Part shown: positions 9,306-19,276 of the stretch, one piece after another | How positions within the stretch are numbered: position 1 is the first letter of the stretch | Layout: each line of letters begins with the position of its first letter | Origin: Legionella rowbothamii | Lineage (GTDB): Bacteria; Pseudomonadota; Gammaproteobacteria; Legionellales; Legionellaceae | Length of the DNA: 64,000 nucleotides | Reading direction: 5' to 3' | Assembly: GCF_900639985.1 (NCBI RefSeq) | Contig: NZ_CAAAIM010000001.1 | Coordinates: forward strand, 744,001 to 808,000 | Program-made: the position numbers and the translations under genes | Notes under the pieces: generated by a model | Databases searched by the model: none | What the model was told of the DNA's origin: nothing | What the model saw: the letters and a program-made list of their open reading frames with translations, nothing else

Positions 9306-10364
9306 ATGCAAAAAATATTATTTATTGATCGTGACGGTACCTTAATTGAAGAACCTTTTGATTTCCAGGTGGATTCATTGGATAAAATTAAATTAACTCC
9401 TGGGGTAATCCCCGCGCTACTCCAGTTGAAGGAAGCGGGTTTTCGTTTCATTATGGTAAGCAACCAAAATGGAATTGGTACACTCTCCTTCCCCGAAGAA
9501 GACTTTAGTATTTGCCACGAATTTACCTTGGATTTGTTTTCATCTCAGGGAATCTTTTTTGATAGCATTTTTGTTTGCCCGCACATGCCCGAAGATAATT
9601 GCTCCTGTCGTAAACCGAAAACTGGCTTGCTTGATCAATTTATGAAGGAAACTGCGATTAGCCTCCCATCATCATGGGTCATTGGGGACCGCGATACCGA
9701 TCGTGAATTAGCTGATAATTTAGGTCTTAAATTTTTACCTGTTTCTGAGGAGCATGGATGGACAATAATTGCTCAGAAAATTTTAAATCAGAGCCGTTCA
9801 GCAACGATACAAAGAAAAACGAAGGAAACCGAGATCAACTTAAAGGTAGTTTTAGATACTGATCAAGAAGGCTCTATTGCCACGCCACTGCCCTTTTTTA
9901 ATCACATGCTGGAGCAGATCGCCAAACACGGTGGATTTAATCTGACTTTAGAAGCGATGGGCGATGTAGAAGTCGATGACCACCATTTAATAGAGGATAC
10001 GGCGATAGCCTTAGGAGAAGCATTAAAACAAGCTCTAGGTGATAAATGGGGTATTAATCGCTATGGCTTTACCCTGCCGATGGATGAATCATTAGCCTCC
10101 ATTGCTATAGATATTAGTGGTCGCGGTTTTTGTGATTTTAAAGCTGAATTTACGCGAGAATTTGTTGGTGGAATGGCGACTGAAATGGTCTCCCACTTCT
10201 TTCAGTCTCTGGCTTGTGCTCTAGGGGCTACTGTGCACCTGCAAGTTAGTGGGAAAAATCACCACCACATGATTGAGGCGTGCTTTAAATCATTAGGAAG
10301 AGCACTGCGGCAAGCATGTACGAAAACCAATAATGCCATGCCATCCACCAAGGGGATTTTATGA
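9306..10364 (+). CDS. hisB: Bifunctional histidinol-phosphatase / imidazoleglycerol-phosphate dehydratase
   Basis: This 352-residue fusion catalyses steps 7 and 9 of histidine synthesis. The N-terminal HAD phosphatase (about residues 1-165) carries the nucleophile motif [11 protein letters not shown] and a Cys-rich zinc-binding stretch [17 protein letters not shown]. The C-terminal dehydratase (about 166-352) has the metal-binding His-rich motifs [16 protein letters not shown] and [17 protein letters not shown]. Such fusions are typical of gammaproteobacteria. It overlaps hisH by 4 bases. Confidence 0.96.
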   Translation: MQKILFIDRDGTLIEEPFDFQVDSLDKIKLTPGVIPALLQLKEAGFRFIMVSNQNGIGTLSFPEEDFSICHEFTLDLFSSQGIFFDSIFVCPHMPEDNCSCRKPKTGLLDQFMKETAISLPSSWVIGDRDTDRELADNLGLKFLPVSEEHGWTIIAQKILNQSRSATIQRKTKETEINLKVVLDTDQEGSIATPLPFFNHMLEQIAKHGGFNLTLEAMGDVEVDDHHLIEDTAIALGEALKQALGDKWGINRYGFTLPMDESLASIAIDISGRGFCDFKAEFTREFVGGMATEMVSHFFQSLACALGATVHLQVSGKNHHHMIEACFKSLGRALRQACTKTNNAMPSTKGIL

Positions 10365-10957
10365 TTGCGGTAATTGATGTCAGTGGCAATAATCTGACCT
10401 CTCTAGGAAACGCCTTAAGCAGATTGGGATTTAATTATGTATTAACCCATGATGCTCACCAAATCCTTAATGCCAGCCATGTGATTCTTCCAGGAGTTGG
10501 CACTGCAGAATATGGCATGAACTCATTGCAAAGCCATGGCTTAGTGGAGGTACTCAAATCATTAACACAACCACTGCTAGGGATTTGTTTGGGCATGCAA
10601 TTATTATTGGACTCCAGTGAAGAAGCAGAAGTTGATTGTTTGGGTTTAATTCCAGGCAGAGTAAAACGATTCGCTCAAAAAAATGATTTCCCTGTACCCC
10701 ACATGGGTTGGAATCAACTGCAATGGTGCCAAGATTCACCATTGCAGCGTGGCTTAAATGAACAGGATTACGTTTATTTTGTTCACAGTTATGCCCTAGG
10801 TAGTGAAGAATATGCGCTTGCTCGCTGTGAATACAATGAACCATTTACGGCGATTGTAAACAAAGATAACGTTTGGGGAATGCAGTTTCACCCCGAAAAA
10901 TCGGCACAAACAGGAATGCTCTTGCTTAAAAATTTTTTAGAACTGGAGACTATATGA
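10361..10957 (+). CDS. hisH: Imidazole glycerol phosphate synthase, glutaminase subunit
   Basis: HisH is the class I glutamine amidotransferase that passes ammonia to HisF. The nucleophile Cys is in [16 protein letters not shown], and the His-Glu pair is in QFHPEKS near the C-terminus. The 198 residues match the family. It overlaps both neighbours by 4 bases, as is common in coupled his operons. Confidence 0.96.
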   Translation: MIAVIDVSGNNLTSLGNALSRLGFNYVLTHDAHQILNASHVILPGVGTAEYGMNSLQSHGLVEVLKSLTQPLLGICLGMQLLLDSSEEAEVDCLGLIPGRVKRFAQKNDFPVPHMGWNQLQWCQDSPLQRGLNEQDYVYFVHSYALGSEEYALARCEYNEPFTAIVNKDNVWGMQFHPEKSAQTGMLLLKNFLELETI

Positions 10958-11682
10958 TTCTTATTCCAGCAATTGATTTACAAAATGGGCGTTGCGTACG
11001 TCTCAAACAAGGACAATTTGATCAAGTTACCTCCTTTGAGGTATCACCAATTGAACGCGCCGCCTATTTTGCTCAGTTAGGAGCAAAACGCTTACATATT
11101 GTGGATTTAGATGGAGCCCAAACCGGCAGCATGCAGCAACTTCCTTTAATTTGCTCCATGCAAAATACAGGTGTTAAAGTTCAAGCAGGCGGTGGGATTC
11201 GTTCTTTAGAACAAGCAAGGAACTGTTATGCTGCGGGTGTTTCTAATTTAGTTATTGGCAGCATTGCCCTGACAGACCGTAATCTAACCACCAAAATTAG
11301 TGCTGAACTTGCCCCTGAAAATATTATTTTGGCTTTGGATGTCCGCATTATCAATGGTATACCTATTCCTGCAACCCATGGCTGGAAAGAAGCATCAAAC
11401 ACCAATCTATGGGATGTGGTAGCTTATTATCAACAGCTAGGAATCCAACAAATCCTATGCACTGACATCGCTTGTGATGGCATGATGCAAGGACCAAGTT
11501 TTCAGCTCTATCAAGAAGCCGTAGAACGTTTTCCCAATATTGCCTGGCAAGCCTCTGGAGGAATTCGTAACCAAGAGGATCTTGCCACCCTAAATAAGCT
11601 AGGTGTCGCAGGAGCAATATTAGGATTATCGTTGTATCAAGGTACTCTTGATTTAGCGCAAAGCCTCAAGGAGTATGAATGA
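10954..11682 (+). CDS. hisA: ProFAR isomerase
   Basis: This (beta-alpha)8-barrel enzyme isomerises N'-((5'-phosphoribosyl)formimino)-AICAR ribotide to its ribulosyl form. The N-terminal [19 protein letters not shown] contains the catalytic Asp. The phosphate-binding repeats VQAGGGIRS and WQASGGIRN are in place. It has 242 residues. It overlaps hisH upstream and hisF downstream by 4 bases each. Confidence 0.96.
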   Translation: MILIPAIDLQNGRCVRLKQGQFDQVTSFEVSPIERAAYFAQLGAKRLHIVDLDGAQTGSMQQLPLICSMQNTGVKVQAGGGIRSLEQARNCYAAGVSNLVIGSIALTDRNLTTKISAELAPENIILALDVRIINGIPIPATHGWKEASNTNLWDVVAYYQQLGIQQILCTDIACDGMMQGPSFQLYQEAVERFPNIAWQASGGIRNQEDLATLNKLGVAGAILGLSLYQGTLDLAQSLKEYE

Positions 11683-12449
11683 TGTTAACCAAACGAATCA
11701 TTCCTTGCCTAGATGTGCGCGATAATCAAGTGGTTAAAGGCATAAAATTTCGCAATCACCGTATTATTGGCGATATATTGGAATTGGCCACCTACTATTC
11801 TGAGGGCGGAGCAGATGAGCTAGTGTTTTACGACATTACCGCCAGTGCCGAGCAACGGGCTGTTTGCCCAGACTGGGTTAACCAAGTAGCCGCAACAATT
11901 AATATTCCCTTTACTGTTGCTGGTGGAATTCGTTCGAGCAATCAGGCAAAATCAATTTTAAATGCTGGAGCAGATAAAGTATCAATTAATAGCCCAGCGT
12001 TAGAAAACCCAGGCCTAATTAATGAATTAAGTCGCCAGTTTGGTACTCAATGCGTAGTTGTTGGTATTGATAGTCAATGGATTAATGATGATTATTATGT
12101 TTACCAATACACCGGCGATGAGAGCAAAACCTTAAACTCGAAACGCAAAACCTGTGAATGGATAAGCGAAGTTCAAGAGCGAGGGGCGGGAGAAATTGTA
12201 CTCAATTGCATGCAATCCGATGGAGTACGGACTGGTTATGATATCGAGCAATTACGCAAAATGCGTTCTTTATGCCAGGTCCCTCTTATTGCCTCTGGGG
12301 GTGCAGGGACTCTAGAACATTTCAGTGAAGTGTTTATGCAATCAGGAGTTAGTGGTGCTTTAGCAGCCAGTATTTTTCATGACAAAATACGAACCATTAC
12401 GGAAGTTAAATCTGCACTAAAGAAACAAAATATTGAGGTACGATTATGA
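11679..12449 (+). CDS. hisF: Imidazole glycerol phosphate synthase, cyclase subunit
   Basis: HisF makes imidazole glycerol phosphate and AICAR from PRFAR and the ammonia delivered by HisH. It is a paralog of HisA with the signature [17 protein letters not shown], the catalytic Asp in VVGIDSQ and the phosphate loops VAGGIRS and IASGGAGT. Two adjacent ATG codons (11679 and 11682) could both serve. The first forms an ATGA overlap with the hisA stop. Confidence 0.96.
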   Translation: MMLTKRIIPCLDVRDNQVVKGIKFRNHRIIGDILELATYYSEGGADELVFYDITASAEQRAVCPDWVNQVAATINIPFTVAGGIRSSNQAKSILNAGADKVSINSPALENPGLINELSRQFGTQCVVVGIDSQWINDDYYVYQYTGDESKTLNSKRKTCEWISEVQERGAGEIVLNCMQSDGVRTGYDIEQLRKMRSLCQVPLIASGGAGTLEHFSEVFMQSGVSGALAASIFHDKIRTITEVKSALKKQNIEVRL

Positions 12450-13069
12450 ATCAATTGGAAATTAGCGCCTTAGATTGGCAAAAAATGAATGGTTTATTAC
12501 CTGCCATTATTCAAAATGCGGAAACAGGTACGGTATTAATGCTCGGTTACATGAGTGAAGAAGCATTAATTGCTACGGTGACCACAGGCCAACTTACTCT
12601 ATATAGCCGCAGCCGCAAACGTTTGTGGCGTAAAGGCGAAACGTCCGGCAACACGATGTCCGTTCAACAAATTAGTACAGATTGCGACAGTGACAGCCTA
12701 TTAATTTTAGTCCTCCCCAAAGGTCCAGCCTGCCATTTAGGTTTTAGCAGCTGCTATCAACCCGACTGCAATAGTGCATTGGGCTTTATGGGTGAATTAA
12801 TTGACATCATAAATGAACGCGCCGAGACGCAAGATGAAAATAGCTATACGGCAAAATTGTTAGATTCAGGAATTAACCGCTGTGCACAAAAAGTTGGGGA
12901 AGAAGCTGTTGAAACCGTAATTGCCGCCGTGAATCAGGATAATGAAGAGTTTATTAATGAAAGCGCAGATTTAATATTCCATTTATTAGTCCTTTTAAAA
13001 GCCAGTGAATTGAGTTTTTATGATGTTTTAGAATGTTTAAAAAAACGGGATAGGGCTGTTCATACCTAA
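12446..13069 (+). CDS. hisI: Bifunctional PR-AMP cyclohydrolase / PR-ATP pyrophosphatase
   Basis: This HisIE fusion of 207 residues does steps 2 and 3 of the pathway. The cyclohydrolase domain (about 1-120) shows the zinc-ligand motif [10 protein letters not shown] and CHLGFSSCY. The pyrophosphatase domain (about 121-207) has [12 protein letters not shown] and a downstream acidic helix ([14 protein letters not shown]). It is the last gene of the operon. No U-rich terminator follows; the nearest inverted repeat is at 13108-13166. Confidence 0.95.
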   Translation: MNQLEISALDWQKMNGLLPAIIQNAETGTVLMLGYMSEEALIATVTTGQLTLYSRSRKRLWRKGETSGNTMSVQQISTDCDSDSLLILVLPKGPACHLGFSSCYQPDCNSALGFMGELIDIINERAETQDENSYTAKLLDSGINRCAQKVGEEAVETVIAAVNQDNEEFINESADLIFHLLVLLKASELSFYDVLECLKKRDRAVHT

Positions 13070-13107
13070 AGAAATTCACATTCTTTACTTTAAAAAGCAG
13101 TCATGGT

Positions 13108-13166
13108 GAACAAAGTGAAGCACCCTAAGGTTCCGTGCTCTGAACTCCAGGGGCTTCACTTTGTTC
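13108..13166. repeat. 14-bp inverted repeat downstream of the his operon
   Basis: GAACAAAGTGAAGC at 13108-13121 is perfectly complementary to GCTTCACTTTGTTC at 13153-13166, enclosing 31 bases. There is no following T-tract. It may shape the 3' end of the his mRNA, or may belong to the same degenerate mobile sequence as the group II intron relic just downstream. Confidence 0.6.
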
Positions 13167-13190
13167 GCAATGAAGTAATTTACATACTTC

Positions 13191-13290
13191 GTGCGCAGAT
13201 GCCAATGCGGCCTTAAAAAATTGAGCCGTGTGCGAGGAAACTTGCATGCACGGTTCTTAGAGAACTGCTCCCAATAATAGGGGTTAGTTA
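13191..13290 (+). mobile_element. Group II intron relic (domain V and VI, no ORF)
   Basis: Bases 13223-13256 fold as an intact group II intron domain V of 34 nt. An 8-bp basal helix starts with GAGCCGTG (catalytic AGC at 13224-13226) and pairs with CACGGTTC. A 2-nt bulge TG and a 6-bp upper helix follow, closed by a GAAA tetraloop. A domain-VI-like stem follows at 13263-13289 (loop AATAATA). A GTGCG at 13191 resembles a group II 5' end, but only about 30 bases separate it from domain V. Domains I-IV and any reverse transcriptase are therefore missing. The domain V call is strong; the 5' boundary is speculative. Confidence 0.65.
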
Positions 13291-13330
13291 CCCAACTCCA
13301 ATGATTGTCACACCCCATATACTACAAGAT

Positions 13331-13358
13331 CCCGTATTACGACCTCGTCTAATACGGG
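13331..13358. terminator. Hairpin between the intron relic and rlmI
   Basis: CCCGTATTA (13331-13339) pairs perfectly with TAATACGGG (13350-13358). It sits 12 bases past the stop codon of the minus-strand methyltransferase gene, so it may mark its 3' end. Neither strand has a run of T after the stem, so intrinsic termination is uncertain. Confidence 0.4.
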
Positions 13359-13370
13359 CTAAAACGTTTC

Positions 13371-14543
13371 TTAGACTACAGCTAACAACACAGCCGTTAA
13401 ATAATTTCCTTCTGGAAAAGAAGCTAAAGTAGGATGACAACTTGCTGGGCCATAAACCCCTAAAACACGTGCTTGCTTACCAACCGCCCCTGCTTGAGCA
13501 CTGACTAAAGCACAAAACTCTTGTGATGAAAGCGCCGAAGAGCAATTACAGGTCATTAATAAAGAACCGGAGTTCATGTGCTTAAACACTTCGCGATGTA
13601 AAAATCGATAATAGTTTTTTGCCCGCTGAACATGTTGCTGAGATGGAACCAGCTTTGGTGGGTCAAGTACAACAATGTCATACTCCCCTGCTTTCATCAA
13701 ATAATCTCGTGCATCAGCTTCGATAAATTCAATATTATCCAAACCATTTAACGCGGCATTAATACCTCCCTGCGCTATTGCTTGGGCAGAGCTGTCAACC
13801 GCGGTTACTTTAGATGCTCCAGCTTTAGCAGCATGTAAAGCAAAGCCGCCGGTGTAACTATACAAATCTAATAGCTTTTTCCCTTTAGCTAATTGAGCAA
13901 TACGTTGATGATTTTCGCGTTGGTCAATAAACAAACCTGTTTTTTGCGCATTAGCAAATTCAACTTGATAAAGAACACCGGCCTCAAGCACCTGAGCACT
14001 CTGCTCCACTACTTGAGAGTTTACTTGCTTCCAACCATCTTGCCCCAAAGGCTTAGCTTGTGACATCCAAATAATTTGATCATTGGGAAATAGTTCTTGT
14101 AAAGCTTTGCTAATCACATTCTTATTTGCTTCAACCCAATAAGCCGAGCTTGCTACCACACAAAACTGATTAAACCGATCAATAGTTAACCCAGATAATC
14201 CGTCTGCTTCACTATTAAAGAAACGATATGCAGTTGTTTGCTCATTAGGTAAATTTAAACTTTGTCTTACTAAATGCGCTTGTTTTAGACGATGGGTAAT
14301 TAAAGTATAAAAAGTACTTCGATCAATGTGTTCATTCGTTAATGCTAGAACTCTCACTCGGTATAAGGAGTGCTCATTATAAGCCCCCACTCCAATTAAC
14401 TCTTCATCAGCGTTATAAATATCGACTAGGTTACCCGTAATAAGTTTCCCAGAAGTACGTGCTATTGCTTTAGGGAAAATCCAGGGATGGCCACGTAATA
14501 CGGTGCTTTGCTTTGCAGCAAGCAAAATGACTTTTGCATTCAT
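13371..14543 (-). CDS. RlmI-like 23S rRNA cytosine methyltransferase
   Basis: This 390-residue protein has an N-terminal PUA domain (about 1-75, with LRGHPWIFPKAIA) and a C-terminal Rossmann methyltransferase. The SAM motif is LLDLYSYTGGFALHAA, the acidic loop after strand 2 is AVDSS, and the catalytic region is DIVVLDPPKL. This architecture matches RlmI, which makes m5C1962 in 23S rRNA in E. coli. The assignment to that exact site is by family resemblance. It is convergent with the his operon and divergent from the beta-barrel gene. Confidence 0.85.
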   Translation of the reverse strand: MNAKVILLAAKQSTVLRGHPWIFPKAIARTSGKLITGNLVDIYNADEELIGVGAYNEHSLYRVRVLALTNEHIDRSTFYTLITHRLKQAHLVRQSLNLPNEQTTAYRFFNSEADGLSGLTIDRFNQFCVVASSAYWVEANKNVISKALQELFPNDQIIWMSQAKPLGQDGWKQVNSQVVEQSAQVLEAGVLYQVEFANAQKTGLFIDQRENHQRIAQLAKGKKLLDLYSYTGGFALHAAKAGASKVTAVDSSAQAIAQGGINAALNGLDNIEFIEADARDYLMKAGEYDIVVLDPPKLVPSQQHVQRAKNYYRFLHREVFKHMNSGSLLMTCNCSSALSSQEFCALVSAQAGAVGKQARVLGVYGPASCHPTLASFPEGNYLTAVLLAVV

Positions 14544-14756
14544 TATCTATTTCCCAACGGACAAAAATCGGCTAATCTACACAAAGAACCGTAGACCTGC
14601 AATAGATATACTTCGAAACAAGTACTCCCAGGCTAGCTCACTACTTAAAAAACACCTAATGGCGCCACTCGCTAAATGGCTTTTTCTAAGATAATGGTTA
14701 GTCTTTTCATCAGGCTATCGCAATTTGCTAAATAAAAAAAATATAGGGATGCTTTT

Positions 14757-15704
14757 ATGTCACATTATGTAAAAATATTCGTTCTGTTCCTTTGTGCTGG
14801 TCTTAGCGAAATCACTTATGCCGGTCCCTGGTTCACAGGTCCCATCTTAGCTCCAGCAGGACATACCGTACCCAAGGGCCATACCAACTTTGAATTTTAC
14901 GGTATTGATGTAGAAACCGATGGCCTCTATAACGGTTCCGGAAAGTTTCGCAGAACCCCTCTATTTAACAGCGTACTTTTAAACCCGCTCCTGACCCATG
15001 GATTTACCGACTGGCTTGATATACAACTTTCAGTACCCTATGCCTTTAACAGCACGCGGGGAGTACACTATAACCGAGTTACAGATAGCTCTGTAGGTGT
15101 GGGAGTTCAGCTAGTCGAACAAAAAAAATCAAAATGGCTCCCTGACATTCGTTTTTTTGTTCAAGAAACATTCCCTACTGGAACCTATGATATGCTAAAC
15201 CCCGCATTTTTAGGCACTGATGCCACCGGATTAGGCAGCTACAGAACACTCATTGCAGCAAACTTTCAATACCTAAAAGAAATCTATGATTCACATTATT
15301 TACGGACTCGTTTCATGGTCTCACGCCTCTACTCATCTTCTGTAAATGTTACAGGAATAAATAGCTTTGGCGGAACAGCCAATACACGTGGCCGGATCAA
15401 TCCTGGTGCTGAAGATAACGTAGATTTAGCTTTTGAGTATACCCTGACGCAAAACTGGGTCGCCGTAATGGAAGGTTATTATTCTGAGGGACAAGCAAGC
15501 CGCTTTAATGGTATTTTAGATATTGTGAACAATGATTTAGCAGCGATTGGCTCCCAACAATATGTTGAATATGGGCTCGCTCCAGCACTTGAATATAATT
15601 TTAATTCTAATGTAGGTATTATTGGTGGTGTGTGGTTTCCGGTTGCCGGGAAAAATACTTCGCACTTCATGGCTTATGTATTAGCTGTTAATGCTTATTG
15701 GTAA
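14757..15704 (+). CDS. Secreted or outer-membrane beta-barrel candidate of unknown function
   Basis: The 315-residue product starts with a cleavable signal peptide (about residues 1-22, ending TYA before GPWFTG). The rest alternates short aromatic-rich strands and ends in an aromatic residue (AYW), as outer-membrane barrels do. Segments such as DIQLSVPYAF and YGLAPALEYNFNSNVGIIGG are typical amphipathic strands. I do not recognise a specific family. The ATG at 14757 follows AGGGATG. It is followed after 43 bases by kup, so the two may be co-transcribed. Confidence 0.65.
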   Translation: MSHYVKIFVLFLCAGLSEITYAGPWFTGPILAPAGHTVPKGHTNFEFYGIDVETDGLYNGSGKFRRTPLFNSVLLNPLLTHGFTDWLDIQLSVPYAFNSTRGVHYNRVTDSSVGVGVQLVEQKKSKWLPDIRFFVQETFPTGTYDMLNPAFLGTDATGLGSYRTLIAANFQYLKEIYDSHYLRTRFMVSRLYSSSVNVTGINSFGGTANTRGRINPGAEDNVDLAFEYTLTQNWVAVMEGYYSEGQASRFNGILDIVNNDLAAIGSQQYVEYGLAPALEYNFNSNVGIIGGVWFPVAGKNTSHFMAYVLAVNAYW

Positions 15705-15747
15705 TAAAACATGAGAATAGTCTCTGTTAACAAGGTGCATTGCTTTT

Positions 15748-17625
15748 ATGGAAAAAACAAATAAATTCTCCTATGGACTTACACTAGCTGCTTTAGGTGT
15801 TGTATTCGGCGATATAGGGACCAGTCCCTTATATGCATTAAAGGTAACTTTAGAAAACCTCTCTGTAAATGAGGGGCATATTTTAGGGGTTTTATCACTT
15901 ATTTTCTGGTGCTTAATTATTATTATTTCATTTAAGTACTTAATAATGATTTTTCGCGCCGATAATGATGGTGAAGGGGGTATACTCGCCTTGTTGGCAT
16001 TGCTCAAGCATAAAGATGCTAAATACGTCCCCCTGTTTTACATCCTCGCTATGTTTGGCGCAGGGCTGCTCATAGGAGATGGTATGCTCACCCCCGCCAT
16101 CTCAGTCATTAGTGCTGTAGAAGGGTTGAGCACCTTATCCCATTCATTTACGCCTTATATTTTACCCACAGCCACGGTGATTTTGGTTTTTCTCTTTATG
16201 ATTCAATCAAAAGGCACCTCCAGTATAGGTTATTTATTTGGCCCATTAACCCTCATCTGGTTCTTAACCATTGCAATACTAGGTATTATTCAAATTATTT
16301 CTGCCCCCGTAGTGCTTAAGGCAGTAAATCCTTATTATGCCATTGTGATGCTACGTGAGACCGGTTTTAAGGGTTATTTATTATTAGGCGGTATTTTTCT
16401 TGTTGTTACCGGGGGTGAAGCCCTTTATGCAGACATTGGCCATTTTGGAAAGAATCCCATTCGCACCAGTTGGTTTTTCCTTGTCCTACCCTGCCTGGTA
16501 TTAAACTATTTTGGCCAAGGCGCTAATTTGCTCTTACACCCGGAAGCCATTAGCAATCCATTCTATATGATTGCACCAAGTTGGTTTTATTTGCCATTAA
16601 TCATTCTGGCAACTCTTGCTACCATCATTGCCTCACAAGCGGTAATCTCTGCAACTTTTTCCTTAACCAAACAGGCCGTATTGTTAGGTCTATGCCCACG
16701 TATACCTATAGTACAAACATCAAAAGAACATTCAGGGCAAATTTATGTTCCACAAATCAATTTCATCTTATTCGTAGGCACCATAGCCCTTTCCTTTGCA
16801 TTCCAAACCTCGGACAAAATGGCACATGCCTATGGAATAGCTGTGAATGCCTATATGCTCATGGTTGATTTTATGGTCGCATATACCGCGATTTCCATCT
16901 GGCAATGGTCAAAAATTAAAACCTCGGCCATTTTTGGTTTATTCCTTCTTGTCGATTTCGCCTTCCTAGGCTCGAACTCACACAAGTTCTTAACCGGTGG
17001 CTGGGTACCCGTAACCCTTGCCTTCATATTAGCCAGCATTATGTACACCTGGAAATACGGACTGGAATATCTCCGTTGCAATTTCTATATGAATAAAGAA
17101 GATATTTCTAAAATTTTAAAGCAACTTCAGTATAAAAACTTAAATCAACTTCCTGATTTAACAGCAATTTTTATTACCGATGTCTATGATAAAAGCGGCG
17201 GCAGCTTTCTGCATTTTCTAAAACTCAGTCGCTCAGTGCCTGAACATGTGCTCATTGTAAATTACATTGTGGATAATATTCCTTATGTACATTACAGCCA
17301 GCGTTATGAAGTAACCTGTCTTGATGAGCGAGTCTATTCCTTAACCTTGCATTATGGATTTATGGAAAATGTTTCCATTCCTCGTGCTATAGAACGAGCA
17401 TCTGATAAAAATATTTTGCCATTCAAGTTTAATAAAGATCGAGCAACCTATATGGTTGAAATTCCTAATATTTTGGCTTCAAAAAGCAAGAAATCATTAA
17501 CCTTTTTCTGGCAAGAAAAGTTGTTTGCTTTCTTAATTCGTAATTATTCTGCCAATTTAAATATCGAATTTTATAAACTTCCGTATAATAGGACCATGGC
17601 AATTGGCACTTATTATATTATGTAA
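15748..17625 (+). CDS. kup: Low-affinity potassium uptake transporter, Kup family
   Basis: This is a 625-residue inner-membrane K+ symporter. The first transmembrane helix carries the family signature GDIGTSPLYALK. Further helices contain GDGMLTPAISV and GGEALYADIGHFG. About 12 membrane segments span residues 10-430 and a soluble C-terminal domain follows. The gene lies between the barrel candidate and rdgC, with 14 bases to the rdgC start codon. Some Legionella genomes have more than one Kup; which paralog this is cannot be settled. Confidence 0.94.
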   Translation: MEKTNKFSYGLTLAALGVVFGDIGTSPLYALKVTLENLSVNEGHILGVLSLIFWCLIIIISFKYLIMIFRADNDGEGGILALLALLKHKDAKYVPLFYILAMFGAGLLIGDGMLTPAISVISAVEGLSTLSHSFTPYILPTATVILVFLFMIQSKGTSSIGYLFGPLTLIWFLTIAILGIIQIISAPVVLKAVNPYYAIVMLRETGFKGYLLLGGIFLVVTGGEALYADIGHFGKNPIRTSWFFLVLPCLVLNYFGQGANLLLHPEAISNPFYMIAPSWFYLPLIILATLATIIASQAVISATFSLTKQAVLLGLCPRIPIVQTSKEHSGQIYVPQINFILFVGTIALSFAFQTSDKMAHAYGIAVNAYMLMVDFMVAYTAISIWQWSKIKTSAIFGLFLLVDFAFLGSNSHKFLTGGWVPVTLAFILASIMYTWKYGLEYLRCNFYMNKEDISKILKQLQYKNLNQLPDLTAIFITDVYDKSGGSFLHFLKLSRSVPEHVLIVNYIVDNIPYVHYSQRYEVTCLDERVYSLTLHYGFMENVSIPRAIERASDKNILPFKFNKDRATYMVEIPNILASKSKKSLTFFWQEKLFAFLIRNYSANLNIEFYKLPYNRTMAIGTYYIM

Positions 17626-17639
17626 ATCAGGAGTTGTTC

Positions 17640-18551
17640 ATGTGGTTCAATAACGCACTTATTTATCAATTCGAACTTGAGGACGCAAGCGTTTTAGAAG
17701 CGTCTTTAGTTGAAAATATTCTCAAACCCTGCCCCCCGCATGCACGGTTTATTTATGGCTGGAGTCCAGTTTTTTCTGATGAATTAGTTCAGGAAGTTGC
17801 TGGAACCTCTCTTATTTGTATGGGCAAAGAAGAGCGCTTACTACCCCGTGGCGTGGTTAATAAAATGCTTGCAGAACGCGTACAAACACTTGAAAACCAA
17901 CATGGTCGTATGATTAAGCGTGCCGAAAAAGCACAAATGGCAGAAGATATTGAGTTTGAATTACTTCCTAAGTCATTTTGTATTCAAAAAAGATTACTAG
18001 CCATTTTGGATACGGCAAGTAAACGAATTATTATTAATGCCTCCAGTAATAACCAAGCATCACAGCTAACATCATTACTACGTAAATCAGTTCCAGGTAT
18101 TAGCATTGACCCAATCACTCATACTGAAAATCTGGCAGTACGTTTTGCAGAATGGATACAGTCCCCTGCTACGCTTCCCGCAAATTTCCAATTAGCTTCT
18201 GATTGTGTCCTCTTTTCTTTAGATAATGAAAAGAAACGAATTCATTGCAAAGGTTATGAATTACCTGCAGATGAAATTTTGACTTTGCTTGAGCAAGGCA
18301 TGGTCACCTCCGAAATTTCATTAATTTGGAAGGAACGTATTCAATTTACCTTAACTCATGATTTCACCTTTAAAAAATTGAAAAGCCTTGACTATTTAGT
18401 TGACGATTTTAATGAAATTAAAGCACTAGACGAAGAACTACAACAACGAGATGCCGCACTTACCTTGTTAGCTGGCGAGTTACGCGAATTAACGAATGAT
18501 CTTTTAGCTGCATTCGCAGTAAAAACTAAAGCTCTGGAAGAAGCAATCTAA
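17640..18551 (+). CDS. rdgC: Recombination-associated protein RdgC
   Basis: RdgC is a ring-forming DNA-binding protein that restrains RecA-mediated exchange. The 303-residue product begins MWFNNALIYQF, the family N-terminus, and has the C-terminal coiled part ending in LTNDLLAAFAVKTKALEEA. The ATG at 17640 was preferred to the in-frame TTG at 17634 because the CAGGAG Shine-Dalgarno abuts the TTG but is 6 bases from the ATG. A hairpin follows the stop by 9 bases. Confidence 0.93.
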   Translation: MWFNNALIYQFELEDASVLEASLVENILKPCPPHARFIYGWSPVFSDELVQEVAGTSLICMGKEERLLPRGVVNKMLAERVQTLENQHGRMIKRAEKAQMAEDIEFELLPKSFCIQKRLLAILDTASKRIIINASSNNQASQLTSLLRKSVPGISIDPITHTENLAVRFAEWIQSPATLPANFQLASDCVLFSLDNEKKRIHCKGYELPADEILTLLEQGMVTSEISLIWKERIQFTLTHDFTFKKLKSLDYLVDDFNEIKALDEELQQRDAALTLLAGELRELTNDLLAAFAVKTKALEEAI

Positions 18552-18559
18552 TTCACATA

Positions 18560-18581
18560 CCCTGGTTGTTTGCAACCAGGG
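18560..18581. terminator. Hairpin after rdgC
   Basis: CCCTGGTTG and CAACCAGGG form a perfect 9-bp stem with loop TTTG, followed by CTTCTTAA. It probably ends rdgC transcripts. The same stem core CCTGGTTG/CAACCAGG recurs in the hairpin after bamD at 22824-22847. Confidence 0.6.
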
Positions 18582-18788
18582 CTTCTTAAGCCTAGGTAAT
18601 CTACCGGCGTCCCGCGGGCAAAGCAGAAGAAAATAGGTGGACAAATTTTTTTTCTGCCATGGAAACATCAAGCATTGAAATGTGATAAAATAAACAAATA
18701 GTTCTATTTTGGATCGACCATAATAAAATGCTTAATTTAAAGACCATATTCCATGATTTGAGCACAACAGGCTTTGGAGTTAATTAAA

Positions 18789-18965
18789 ATGTCTCATAAA
18801 ATACGCAAGAATTTTAGCAAGTCGATTAATTGGAATATAACCTCTGATAAAAAAAGAATACACTCACTCAGCAAAAATATCCAAATAATCGCTAATGAGC
18901 TAGATAAAAACCCTATTCCGAATAAAGATGAGTTAAATCCAGAAAATAACAACAATAAGAGCTAA
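18789..18965 (+). CDS. Tiny hypothetical protein, paralog of the gene at 19277
   Basis: This 58-residue, basic and Asn/Lys-rich peptide starts MSHKIRKNFSKSINWN. The ATG at 18789 follows GGAG by 9 bases, and the gene ends shortly before a strong terminator at 18993-19031. Its central segment SINWN to ANELDKN aligns with the peptide encoded at 19277-19486, which has DINWS to VNELENS at the same spacing. Two similar short ORFs, each with a Shine-Dalgarno, argue that both are real. I recognise no domain, signal peptide or membrane segment. The function is unknown. Confidence 0.5.
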   Translation: MSHKIRKNFSKSINWNITSDKKRIHSLSKNIQIIANELDKNPIPNKDELNPENNNNKS

Positions 18966-18992
18966 GTGTTACTTTTTAAAGAGAATTAATAG

Positions 18993-19031
18993 AAAAAGAG
19001 GCCCTTCGGTTTAACCGAAAGGCCTCTTTTT
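18993..19031. terminator. Strong bidirectional intrinsic terminator
   Basis: AAAAAGAGGCC (18993-19003) pairs with GGCCTCTTTTT (19021-19031), and an inner 6-bp helix TTCGGT/ACCGAA closes on the loop TTA. The T5 and A5 tails make it work in either direction. It ends the 58-aa gene. Confidence 0.85.
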
Positions 19032-19276
19032 ATGATCAAGGGAATTGATAAAAATATGCGGTCTGGCAAAAAGAGCTGGACGAAAGGCCGCAATATAATA
19101 ATAATAAGCCACTCCATCAGGATAAAAAATGCAGAGACTCACCTCATGCATAACTAAGAGCAAATAAATCTGAAGGAAAAATTTATAACTCAATTTTGAG
19201 CCATTAAATTCATTTTATGCGATTGCATATGAAAGTTATTCTGTACTATTTTTACCAAAACTAAGGATTGTTTATC

